A DNA stretch of 64,000 bases. It comes from Mycolicibacter heraklionensis (GTDB lineage Bacteria; Actinomycetota; Actinomycetes; Mycobacteriales; Mycobacteriaceae). Position numbers and translations under genes: made by a program. Positions 55,307 through 62,619 of the stretch are shown piece after piece (within the stretch, counting starts at the first letter, position 1; each line of letters begins with the position of its first letter). Location of the stretch: positions 3,104,880 to 3,168,879 of the forward strand of contig NZ_CP080997.1 in assembly GCF_019645815.1 (NCBI RefSeq), written 5' to 3'. The notes beneath the pieces were generated by a model, which saw nothing but the letters and a program-made list of their open reading frames with translations, was not told the DNA's origin and made no database searches.

Positions 55307-56383
55307 ATGCGCTTCAATCCACCCCCCAACTGGCCCGTAGAACCGGGCTGGACACCTCCGCTCGGCTGGCAACCGCCCGCGGACTGGGAGGAACCACCGT
55401 ACCGGTGGGAGTTCTGGCTTCCCGATGATCTCGTGCCGTTTGATCCCTCAGCCATTCACGACCCTCCCAACCAAACCCCGGTGCCATCGGTCGCCACGCT
55501 GCCCGAGGTTCCCGAGGTTCCCGAGGTTCCCGAGGTTCCCGAGGTTCCCGCGGTTTCCGAGGTTCTTGTCGACAAGATTGGGCACGCAGCGCCTGCCCCG
55601 ACGGGACGCGATAGGGAACGCGATGCCAGGCAGGGGTTACTAACAAAGGCCGTGCAGAATCCAATCTGGACCACCCTCGGCGCACTCGTCGGCATCGTCG
55701 GCCTGGTGGTGTCGATGACACAGATCTACCAGGCTATGCGAACACCGCCAGTGGACTTGCAGGTCGCCGCACTGACCGTCGACACCCAACAAGCGCTGCA
55801 AGGCACCATAACCGGCTCCGAACGGGCCACCCGTTCAATCGAGCTCACGCCGATCGATCTCACCCTTCAAAACAAGGGCGGCGAGCCATCACTCATCACC
55901 AGAGTGGAGGCCGAGGTTCTCTTCTTTCAGCAGCTCCAGGACTGCACTTTCGCTGAACCAGCGCCGGAGTCGATCAACGCGAGTTACCACCTTGCGATCC
56001 CAATGAACGACCTGGAGCCCGCAAAGGCCAACGTCGCCAATGAGATCCGTTTCGAGGTAAAGGCCGGTACCGCCGACCGGATGGTTCTGACGGTCGGACC
56101 GCAGAACCAGCCCGCATTCGAGACCACCCCGATGGTGATGACGGCAAAGCTCAAGCTGATACACGATGACCACCGGACGATGGACGTTGGCGGGGTCTCG
56201 CTGGTCAGTACGGTCGGCGCCGCTAACGCACAAATCCAAGCGCTGAGTTCTGATCCTTCTCCTAGAGCACGTGCCTGCGCCAAGGAGAACCTCGCGCACC
56301 TCGACAAGATGTTCGCGATCCAAGCGACCCGTTCGCGGATACTCGATGCTCTGCGATCGGCATACCAACGAGCATCTACGTGA
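55307..56383 (+). CDS. Pro/Trp-rich membrane protein, paralogue of the divergent neighbour
   Basis: A 358-residue protein in four parts: a cytoplasmic Pro/Trp-rich start (GWTPPLGWQPPADW and similar units, residues 8-42), an EVP tandem repeat (about 66-87), one membrane helix (TTLGALVGIVGLVVSMTQIY, about 125-145), and an external domain homologous to that of the 261-residue neighbour. Pro/Trp modules of this kind precede membrane helices in other actinobacterial envelope proteins. ATG 55307 is the only reasonable start. No catalytic motif is seen; function unknown. Confidence 0.8.
   Translation: MRFNPPPNWPVEPGWTPPLGWQPPADWEEPPYRWEFWLPDDLVPFDPSAIHDPPNQTPVPSVATLPEVPEVPEVPEVPEVPAVSEVLVDKIGHAAPAPTGRDRERDARQGLLTKAVQNPIWTTLGALVGIVGLVVSMTQIYQAMRTPPVDLQVAALTVDTQQALQGTITGSERATRSIELTPIDLTLQNKGGEPSLITRVEAEVLFFQQLQDCTFAEPAPESINASYHLAIPMNDLEPAKANVANEIRFEVKAGTADRMVLTVGPQNQPAFETTPMVMTAKLKLIHDDHRTMDVGGVSLVSTVGAANAQIQALSSDPSPRARACAKENLAHLDKMFAIQATRSRILDALRSAYQRAST
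55504..55566 (+). repeat. 9-bp coding minisatellite (EVP repeat)
   Basis: Five perfect tandem units of CGAGGTTCC followed by two degenerate ones, in frame within the 358-residue membrane-protein gene, encoding Glu-Val-Pro repeats. Being a multiple of three, unit loss or gain would change the linker length without frameshift. Confidence 0.9.
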
Positions 56384-56540
56384 TTCACCGAACCCTTGCG
56401 AGGCAGCAGCGGGCAAACGTTCTGTTCAACACGCCCGCCTTGGCGCAGCTCGAGGACATAGTTGCCCCAGTGAGACTCCACATGCCGCCCTCAACCGCCG
56501 CGCGTGCGGCGCCGACTCGAAGCAACGATGCATCGATGCC

Positions 56541-56656
56541 CTATCGGACTTGCGGCGCTTCCACAATCGCCATGGAGAGCCGGCGTGGACACACACTTGG
56601 GCCCCGCTCCAAAGCGAGGTAGTTGTCGAACTCGTCGAGAATCGCGTCCTCAGACG
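56541..56656. repeat. Junction 2: shared 60-bp flank plus xerC 5' remnant
   Basis: 56541-56600 is a 60-bp sequence also present at 59061-59120 (8 mismatches) and unrelated to xerC. From 56601 the sequence matches the first about 16 codons of xerC (GCCCCGCTCCAAAGC onward to ATCGCGTCC), then runs into the lldD-type stop. The 56384-56540 stretch before it shows no gene. It is the right-hand border of the MmpL cargo. Confidence 0.8.
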
Positions 56657-56670
56657 GCGCCCGAGGGCGC

Positions 56671-57420
56671 TCAGGTGACGCGCCGCAGCGTTTCCGGGGT
56701 GAGATCAAGCCGTGACGGATAACCGTCCACGGCCATGATCAGGTCAGCCTCGGCCAGCAGCGAGCGCAGCACATGCACGATTCCGGCGGTTCCGCCCAGA
56801 GCCAGGCCGTAGGCATACGGCCGCCCGATTCCCACCGCCGTGGCCCCCAACGCAAGGGCCTTAACGATGTCGGCCCCGGTGCGAATGCCCGAGTCGAACA
56901 GCACCGGCATCCCGTCGGCGGCCGCCACCACATCCGGCAGGCAGTCCAGGGCCGGCAGCCCGCCGTTGGCCTGACGACCGCCGTGCGTGGAGCAGTAGAT
57001 TCCGTCGACACCGCCGTCCCGGGCACGCCGCACGTCGTCGGGGTGGCAGATGCCCTTGACGATCAACGGCAGGTCGGTCAACGACCGCAGCCACGGCAGA
57101 TCATCCCAGGTCAGCAGAGCGCCGAAGGTCTGGATCCAGGACAAGATGGCGGCCTGCGGATTCTCCTCGGGCGGCTGGGCCAGCCCCGCCCGGAACACCG
57201 GGTCGGAGAAGTAGTTGGACAGGCAGTTCCCGCGCAGCTGCGGGAAGTTCGACGTGGCCAGGTCGCGGGGACGCCAGCCCGGGACCCAGGTGTCGAGGGT
57301 GACGACGATCGCCTTGTAGCCGGCGGCCTCCGCGCGATGCACCAGGCTGGCGGCCAGCTCCCGGTCTTTGGGCGTGTACAGCTGGAAAAACCCTGGCGTG
57401 TCACCGAATTCGGCAGCGAC
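56671..57420. repeat. Large direct repeat, left copy (partner 60619-61368)
   Basis: The 3' two thirds of the monooxygenase gene. Encoded peptides are the same in all frames compared with the right copy, and the offset (3948 bp) is constant from the TCAGGTGACG stop region to GGCAGCGAC, so no indel has occurred. Divergence begins abruptly after 57420. Confidence 0.85.
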
Positions 57421-57831
57421 CTCCTCGAGCGGGTCGGCGGTGAGGGTGGACACCATCATCGGAACGCCGGTGGCCGCCGCAGCCCGGGCGCTGGCCAAGT
57501 CGCCGTGTCCGTCCTGTGCGCAGATCCCGATGACACCGATCGGCGCCATGAAGACCGGCGAGGGCAGCCGCAATCCGAACATCTCGATCGACAAGTCGCG
57601 CTCGGCGGCGCCGACGAACATCCGCGGTATCAGACCCCACCCGTCGAAGGCGGTGACGTTAGCCCGCTGAGTGCGCTCGTCACCGGCACCGCCGGCCACG
57701 TATGACCACACCGACGGGGAAAGCGCCGCAGCGGCTTTGGCCTCCAACTCGGTGTAGGTCATCGGCAACGTGGGCATCACCCCGGCCAGGCCCTGCAGGT
57801 AGATCTCGAACTGGTAATCGCCGAATGCCAT
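56671..57831 (-). CDS. FMN-dependent alpha-hydroxyacid oxidase, lactate 2-monooxygenase type
   Basis: A 386-residue TIM-barrel FMN enzyme. The start [14 protein letters not shown]...PTLPMTY and [16 protein letters not shown] follow the M. smegmatis lactate 2-monooxygenase pattern rather than LldD; ITLDTW-like [28 protein letters not shown], the catalytic His in [10 protein letters not shown] and the Arg in [12 protein letters not shown] are present. It would oxidise L-lactate to acetate and CO2 or to pyruvate. ATG 57831 lies 4 bp after the viuB stop, so they are co-transcribed. The C-terminal 250 codons are duplicated apparently without change at 60619-61368. Confidence 0.88.
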   Translation of the reverse strand: MAFGDYQFEIYLQGLAGVMPTLPMTYTELEAKAAAALSPSVWSYVAGGAGDERTQRANVTAFDGWGLIPRMFVGAAERDLSIEMFGLRLPSPVFMAPIGVIGICAQDGHGDLASARAAAATGVPMMVSTLTADPLEEVAAEFGDTPGFFQLYTPKDRELAASLVHRAEAAGYKAIVVTLDTWVPGWRPRDLATSNFPQLRGNCLSNYFSDPVFRAGLAQPPEENPQAAILSWIQTFGALLTWDDLPWLRSLTDLPLIVKGICHPDDVRRARDGGVDGIYCSTHGGRQANGGLPALDCLPDVVAAADGMPVLFDSGIRTGADIVKALALGATAVGIGRPYAYGLALGGTAGIVHVLRSLLAEADLIMAVDGYPSRLDLTPETLRRVT

Positions 57832-57835
57832 GGGC

Positions 57836-58702
57836 TTAGCCTGTCTTTTCCTCTGTCGCTGCTGCACCTTCCAAGGCGGCGAGTTCCTTCTTCCACTGCC
57901 GGAAGGTCTCTTCGGTGCGACCGCGCCGCCAGTAACCCGAAATCGACGCCCACTTGGCGTCGACGCCGCGCTCCTTGCGGACGTAGGGCCGCAGATTGTG
58001 CATGACGGCCTGGGCCTCGCCGTGGATGAACACCTGGACCTGGCCCGACGGCCACGCGGCGGTGGTGACCGCCTCGATCAGCGGCGCGTTATCGCCGGCC
58101 CGCTCCTGCCCTACCAGGTCCGCGCGTCCCCCGCGGTGCAGCCAGTTCAGCTCGATCCCGTCCGGCGCGTCCAGCGCAATCTCGTCGTCGGGCCCGGCAA
58201 CTTCGATGAACACCTTGCCCACTGCGCCGGCCGGCAGGGCCTCCAGCGCGGCCGCGATCGCCGGCAGCGCGCTCTCGTCACCGGCCAGCAGGTGCCAGTC
58301 GGCATCGGGATCGGGCGCGTAGGCACCACCGGGACCCATCAGGTACACCGAATCGCCGGGCTGAGCGCTGCTTGCCCACGGTCCGACAACACCGTGGTCA
58401 CCGTGCACGGAGACATCGATGGCGATCTCCCGGGCGAGCGGATCCGCACGCCGCACCGTGAGGGTCCGGATCACCGGACGCTGCTCGTCGGGCAGCCCGT
58501 CGAAGCTGTCCAGCGTCAACGGCTGCGGGAGCGCTGCAACGTCGACGTCATAGCGCACAAAGACCACCTTGACGTACGAATCGGTGAAAACGCTGGGCTT
58601 GAACGTGTCGAAACCGTTGCCGCCCAACACGACTCGAATCATATGTGCCGACAGCTGCTCGGTGCGGACAACTTCGAAGGTGTGAACTGGTCGTCCCGCC
58701 AC
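57836..58702 (-). CDS. viuB: Siderophore-interacting FAD protein ViuB
   Basis: A 288-residue flavoprotein of the SIP family that reduces ferric siderophores in the cytoplasm. The FAD site is RTLTVRR (about 78-84), the SIP domain follows with [21 protein letters not shown], and the C-terminal segment [14 protein letters not shown] is conserved. GTG 58702 begins the family-typical [23 protein letters not shown]. Linked to the lactate monooxygenase downstream. A second, broken copy flanks the Cys-rich peptide gene. Confidence 0.92.
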   Translation of the reverse strand: MAGRPVHTFEVVRTEQLSAHMIRVVLGGNGFDTFKPSVFTDSYVKVVFVRYDVDVAALPQPLTLDSFDGLPDEQRPVIRTLTVRRADPLAREIAIDVSVHGDHGVVGPWASSAQPGDSVYLMGPGGAYAPDPDADWHLLAGDESALPAIAAALEALPAGAVGKVFIEVAGPDDEIALDAPDGIELNWLHRGGRADLVGQERAGDNAPLIEAVTTAAWPSGQVQVFIHGEAQAVMHNLRPYVRKERGVDAKWASISGYWRRGRTEETFRQWKKELAALEGAAATEEKTG

Positions 58703-58874
58703 GCTGTCTCCCGTCTTTCGCCTTGCCCCAGCCGACTATACGAGCTACCGCTTCGGGCGAGCTATCCCCCAGCTGCCGTCGCGCCGCTGCACCAGGCCGG
58801 CGACCTCCAACATCGCCAGTGGGCCGAACACCTGCGCCGGCGCCAGACCGGAGGCCACCGCGATCTGATCGACG
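58592..58874. repeat. Direct repeat viuB 5'/dprA 3', left copy (partner 62337-62619)
   Basis: The first 37 codons of viuB, the viuB-dprA gap and the last about 43 codons of dprA. It matches 62337-62619 apparently base for base with a constant 3745-bp offset. After 58874 the left copy leaves dprA. Confidence 0.85.
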
Positions 58875-58876
58875 AT
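58745..58876 (-). pseudogene. 3'-terminal remnant of dprA
   Basis: The last about 43 codons of dprA (VDQIAVASGLAPAQVF to IARPKR) with the TAG stop, identical to the end of the intact gene at 62490. Sequence from 58877 to 59060 is unrelated to dprA and shows nothing recognisable. The truncation marks the edge of the left duplicated block. Confidence 0.85.
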
Positions 58877-59060
58877 GCGCGTGCGCCACCGAGTCGTTGC
58901 CCCACCAACCGGCTGTCCTACGTCGGCCGGTCGCCGGTGAACCACTGGGCGTGACGAGCACGCTTACGTCGAATTTCGGATCCACATCGCTACATGAAGT
59001 TCGGCCGCGTCCCCGAGATCGGTGGCCCGAAGTTTCCTGTGGCGCCACCTTGCAAGCTGC

Positions 59061-59263
59061 CTATCGGGCTTGCGGCGCTTCCACAATCACCGTGGAGAGC
59101 CCACCTGGGCAAACACTTGGGCCCCGCTCCAATGCGAGGCACTCGTCGAGGATCGCGTCCACACCGACCACGGTCTCAGACGCCACCCAAGGGCGCTCAG
59201 GGTTACGCGGCGCAGCGTTTCCGGGGTGAGGAATCAAGCCGTGACGGATAGCCATGATCGCGC
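59061..59263. repeat. Junction 3: shared flank, xerC 5' remnant and lldD 3' end
   Basis: Begins with the 60-bp flank also seen at 56541, then the xerC 5' remnant from 59121, keeping the ACACCGACCACGGTCTCAGACG stretch of the intact xerC upstream region that junction 2 has lost. About 55 bp of lldD 3' end follow (to GGATAGCCATGATC), of the junction-1 type. Similarity ends near 59263. It borders the secreted-protein cargo. Confidence 0.75.
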
Positions 59264-59321
59264 ATATCCGTACGCCATATAGCCGCGGCGCACCATCGAT
59301 AACTGCCAAGGGCGCGTGGCG

Positions 59322-60311
59322 CTAGGTCAGTGGAACTATGTGTTGAATAATGTTCCATGCCCATTCGCCAATGTCATTCATAACAGGGACCCAAGTATCA
59401 GGGGTTGGGTTGAAGAAGTTGGAGAAGAAGTTTGAGAAGTCTTCGCGATATTGAACACCAAGTATCTCGTCAAAATAATCTTTCCAGTCATTCGATATTT
59501 CAGCACCAACCTGCCACGCCGACAGTTGTTGACCAGTCAGTGTGTAATAGACCCACTTCCCGGAATCCCAGGCAGCGTTGACGAATGGACATATAACGCC
59601 GCAATATGGAGTTTCGGCGAGGGCGTTTATCCCGGCATCGAGATCGGTCAGCAGCTTGGCCAGGCCTTCGGGAAGGCCCTCGGTTCCAGGCAGGTAGGGA
59701 TACGTGTCGATGGTGCCTCCTGGACTCCATCCAGGGATACCACCTAGAAATTGCCTGAGCACGTTGATGCTCTGATCTTGCAATGCCTCATACTGTGGTT
59801 CGAATGTAGTTTGCCTATCCAAAAATTCCCAGTAGCCAAGAAGTCGACTTAGGAACTCTTGTATTGACGGGTCGTGGAAGTCGACGTTGCAAGTGACCCC
59901 TGCAAGGCAGCGGGAGACGTCCCCGGGTTGACCAAATCCACTATTGGCTAACCCGGACAGATACATGACCTCAACCAGATCCGGATTGCTTGCGAAAAAT
60001 TGGTTGAAGTAGGAGATATACTGTTGGTATACGATTTGAGGATCGGCCGCTGCAGCCGCCAAGGAAGGGCTATCATAATCATGCCCTGCCGCCATCAGTG
60101 TAACGTTAGAATTCGCTCCATCGGCAATGTCGGGACCATCTACAAGAAAGGACTCAAACATTTCAATGTGCGCCGGGGTAGCCGACAGGCTCAGTTGTGG
60201 CGCTAAGAGGATTCCGATTGCTGCAATCGCCGAACTTGCTCCTGGCACGAGATACCGCGGAGCCCGCACGCTCGCCGAACTCCATCCTTGTTGGCCCGCA
60301 GCATGACTCAT
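59322..60311 (-). CDS. Predicted secreted protein, no recognised family
   Basis: A 329-residue protein with a hydrophobic export segment (AIAAIGILLAPQLSL, about residues 29-43) after a 28-residue polar start, fitting a signal peptide cut near SLSATPA. The mature part has four cysteines in two pairs (CLAGVTC and CGVIC), is rich in Asp, Asn and aromatics, and contains helical segments such as YQQYISYFNQFFASNPDLVE. Codon use is clearly less GC-rich than that of core genes. The whole gene sits alone between junctions 3 and 4. No function can be proposed. Confidence 0.65.
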   Translation of the reverse strand: MSHAAGQQGWSSASVRAPRYLVPGASSAIAAIGILLAPQLSLSATPAHIEMFESFLVDGPDIADGANSNVTLMAAGHDYDSPSLAAAAADPQIVYQQYISYFNQFFASNPDLVEVMYLSGLANSGFGQPGDVSRCLAGVTCNVDFHDPSIQEFLSRLLGYWEFLDRQTTFEPQYEALQDQSINVLRQFLGGIPGWSPGGTIDTYPYLPGTEGLPEGLAKLLTDLDAGINALAETPYCGVICPFVNAAWDSGKWVYYTLTGQQLSAWQVGAEISNDWKDYFDEILGVQYREDFSNFFSNFFNPTPDTWVPVMNDIGEWAWNIIQHIVPLT

Positions 60312-60565
60312 CTCCCAAGCTCCTTCTTTCTTGCCTACAGGTCACGATTTCTGAGACTGTAGCGCAGTCCGACTTGGATGATAGTGGAATTCAGATCATT
60401 ATTTATGGCATGTTGTCCGCTTAGCGGCCTAGAGGTGCACCAGGCTCTGGGACATGTATCCGCCCACCAGACGCGGGCGGTGAATGAATCCACAGGCCTA
60501 CCACCAGGCCTCAGCACCCCGCCGGAGCTCCAAATTGGAGAGTCTGCGCGCACGTCAGGGGGATT
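60312..60565. other. Non-coding stretch upstream of the secreted-protein gene
   Basis: Lower-GC sequence that should contain the promoter of the secreted-protein gene. A short open frame on the minus strand lacks a ribosome site and any family pattern. Nothing else is seen before junction 4. Confidence 0.4.
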
Positions 60566-60618
60566 CATCAAGAATCGCGTCCTAAACAACCGCGGTCTCA
60601 GAGCGGGCCCGAGCGCCC
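60566..60618. repeat. Junction 4: degenerate xerC 5' remnant
   Basis: TCATCAAGAATCGCGTCC and the following GGTCTCAGAG...GCCCGAGCGCCCTC align with the first codons and upstream region of xerC. The lldD-type repeat begins directly after at 60619. The 60-bp flank of junctions 2 and 3 is absent here. Confidence 0.7.
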
Positions 60619-61368
60619 TCAGGTGACGCGCCGCAGCGTTTCCGGGGTGAGATCAAGCCGTGACGGATAACCGTCCACGGCCATGATCAGGTCAGCCTCG
60701 GCCAGCAGCGAGCGCAGCACATGCACGATTCCGGCGGTTCCGCCCAGAGCCAGGCCGTAGGCATACGGCCGCCCGATTCCCACCGCCGTGGCCCCCAACG
60801 CAAGGGCCTTAACGATGTCGGCCCCGGTGCGAATGCCCGAGTCGAACAGCACCGGCATCCCGTCGGCGGCCGCCACCACATCCGGCAGGCAGTCCAGGGC
60901 CGGCAGCCCGCCGTTGGCCTGACGACCGCCGTGCGTGGAGCAGTAGATTCCGTCGACACCGCCGTCCCGGGCACGCCGCACGTCGTCGGGGTGGCAGATG
61001 CCCTTGACGATCAACGGCAGGTCGGTCAACGACCGCAGCCACGGCAGATCATCCCAGGTCAGCAGAGCGCCGAAGGTCTGGATCCAGGACAAGATGGCGG
61101 CCTGCGGATTCTCCTCGGGCGGCTGGGCCAGCCCCGCCCGGAACACCGGGTCGGAGAAGTAGTTGGACAGGCAGTTCCCGCGCAGCTGCGGGAAGTTCGA
61201 CGTGGCCAGGTCGCGGGGACGCCAGCCCGGGACCCAGGTGTCGAGGGTGACGACGATCGCCTTGTAGCCGGCGGCCTCCGCGCGATGCACCAGGCTGGCG
61301 GCCAGCTCCCGGTCTTTGGGCGTGTACAGCTGGAAAAACCCTGGCGTGTCACCGAATTCGGCAGCGAC
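60619..61368. repeat. Large direct repeat, right copy (partner 56671-57420)
   Basis: Appears identical to the left copy over its whole length, while the sequences on both sides differ. This suggests a recent duplication or gene conversion. Confidence 0.85.
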
Positions 61369-61383
61369 GCCCTCGAGCGGATC
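60619..61383 (-). pseudogene. Truncated second copy of the lactate-monooxygenase gene
   Basis: The C-terminal 250 residues of the enzyme are encoded exactly as in the full copy, including the catalytic His and Arg motifs, but the N-terminal 135 residues are missing. Identity runs to 61368, a short diverged stretch follows, and near 61385 the frame joins a piece of viuB. No family start codon exists, so no functional enzyme is expected. Confidence 0.88.
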
Positions 61384-61389
61384 CGCGAT

Positions 61390-61500
61390 GTAGGGCCGCA
61401 GATTGTGCATGACGGCTTGGGGCCTCGCCGTGGATGAATACCTGCCACCTGGCCCGGCCGCCACGCGGCGGTGGTGATCGCCTCGATCAGCGGTGCGTTT
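61390..61500 (-). pseudogene. Internal fragment of viuB
   Basis: GTAGGGCCGCAGATTGTGCA through TCGATCAGCGGTGCGTT aligns with viuB positions 57983-58090 at about 90% with small indels. It directly follows the truncated monooxygenase remnant, so a deletion joined the two genes. After 61500 a new, unrelated sequence begins. Confidence 0.8.
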
Positions 61501-61666
61501 TCCCGATGTCCGGGAAAACCGGGAGCACGGCCGGACCTCACACAGCGATCTAAGTCACTCCGGCTATCCGAAACGGGCATGCGCATTCGATTCGACTGCC
61601 AACACTCAACTACGCGACCCATCGCCCGAAACCTAGGTGGGGCCAAACCATTCCAGCCAGCGCCGA

Positions 61667-61891
61667 CTAGGGGTTAGGACAACAAATAATGCAACCGATG
61701 CCGGGGATCGGCGGGGGGCATGGGTGGTCGTTGTGGTATGGGACGCAGCTATCGCTATTAAAATCCCATACAGGGGTTTCGTGGGGACACCGGTGCGTCG
61801 GCGGGCCCGCGGACGCCGCAGGAGCAAACAATACGACTGACGCTGCAGCCATACTGCTAACAGAAACGCGTCCGATCGTCCCAATGCGCAT
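61667..61891 (-). CDS. Small secreted Cys-rich peptide
   Basis: A 74-residue product with a textbook signal peptide (MRIGTIGRVSVSSMAAASVV, then LFAPAASA and cleavage before GPP). The mature 46 residues contain six cysteines (HRCPHE, DSCVPY, HPCPPP, GIGC, IICC) and many prolines, compatible with a disulfide-locked extracellular peptide. It stands alone in the about 830-bp insert that splits the second viuB copy. GC is lower than in core genes. A GGAAGG ribosome site lies about 12 bases upstream. No family is recognised with confidence. Confidence 0.65.
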   Translation of the reverse strand: MRIGTIGRVSVSSMAAASVVLFAPAASAGPPTHRCPHETPVWDFNSDSCVPYHNDHPCPPPIPGIGCIICCPNP

Positions 61892-62336
61892 TGCTTTCCA
61901 GCCTTCCGGGGCGAAACACCTTTACAGTCAACTATTGTCCACAAACCAGAACTAGTCAAGGCTCCAGTTGGCGTACCACTAGAGATCGCCGGCATTCCCG
62001 CAGCCGTCGATGAGTTCCATAAACGACGCATCGGCTACCCGATGATCACCGTTCCGTCCAAGTGAACTAGCTTCTCGTGGTGGGCGGCGCCGGTGCCAAC
62101 GGCGACGAATCCCGTGGACTCCAATGATCTTCATACGCGACCGCGCTTGTTCGCCGACCCGAACGCACTGGCCGTGATGCAACTCGGCCTAGATGCGGCG
62201 TCTCCCGGCCCCGCTGCGATTCCGCAACTCACCGATCACAGTGTCGATTCCTCACGGAATTCAGGCACATTCGAACCCGCACTACTCCCTCAACCACAAT
62301 GAGCCCGAAATGAGCTCCTTACACTTCCGTGAAATC
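61892..62336. other. Insert sequence without a convincing gene
   Basis: Right part of the insert in the broken viuB. Short open frames on both strands lack ribosome sites and family patterns. On the plus strand 61964-62063 could read as the last about 32 codons of an unidentified protein (VPLEIAGIPAAVDEF...ITVPSK then TGA), possibly a gene remnant. The stretch must also hold the promoter of the Cys-rich peptide. Confidence 0.35.
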
Positions 62337-62447
62337 GCTGGGCTTGAACGTGTCGAAACCGTTGCCGCCCAACACGACTCGAATCATATGTGCCGACAGC
62401 TGCTCGGTGCGGACAACTTCGAAGGTGTGAACTGGTCGTCCCGCCAC
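62337..62447 (-). pseudogene. 5' fragment of the second viuB copy
   Basis: The first 37 codons of viuB with the GTG start at 62447, identical to the intact gene, then cut at 62337 where the insert begins. With the internal fragment at 61390-61500 it shows that one viuB copy was broken by the insert plus deletions. Confidence 0.85.
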
Positions 62448-62619
62448 GCTGTCTCCCGTCTTTCGCCTTGCCCCAGCCGACTATACGAGCTACCGCTTCG
62501 GGCGAGCTATCCCCCAGCTGCCGTCGCGCCGCTGCACCAGGCCGGCGACCTCCAACATCGCCAGTGGGCCGAACACCTGCGCCGGCGCCAGACCGGAGGC
62601 CACCGCGATCTGATCGACG
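62337..62619. repeat. Direct repeat viuB 5'/dprA 3', right copy (partner 58592-58874)
   Basis: Partner of the left copy. On this side the dprA sequence continues into the intact gene, so this is likely the ancestral edge. Confidence 0.85.

Noticed and set aside
55504..55566. Short tandem array considered as CRISPR-like
   Set aside because: Units are 9 bp without spacers and are in frame within a coding region, so it is a minisatellite.
56271..56722. Plus-strand frames across junction 2
   Set aside because: They are translations through the non-coding repeat and xerC remnant, with no consistent start or family.
60335..60589. Minus-strand open frame between the secreted-protein gene and junction 4
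   Set aside because: It runs into the degenerate xerC remnant and lacks a ribosome site or a recognisable product.
61979..62302. Small open frames on both strands in the viuB insert
   Set aside because: No ribosome sites, no signal peptide, no family motif, and overlapping each other. One plus-strand segment may be a remnant of a longer gene but cannot be identified.
48642..62489. Phage or IS element as the cause of the xerC-dprA rearrangements
   Set aside because: No transposase, integrase (other than the resident XerC), terminal inverted repeats or phage genes were found in the interval.
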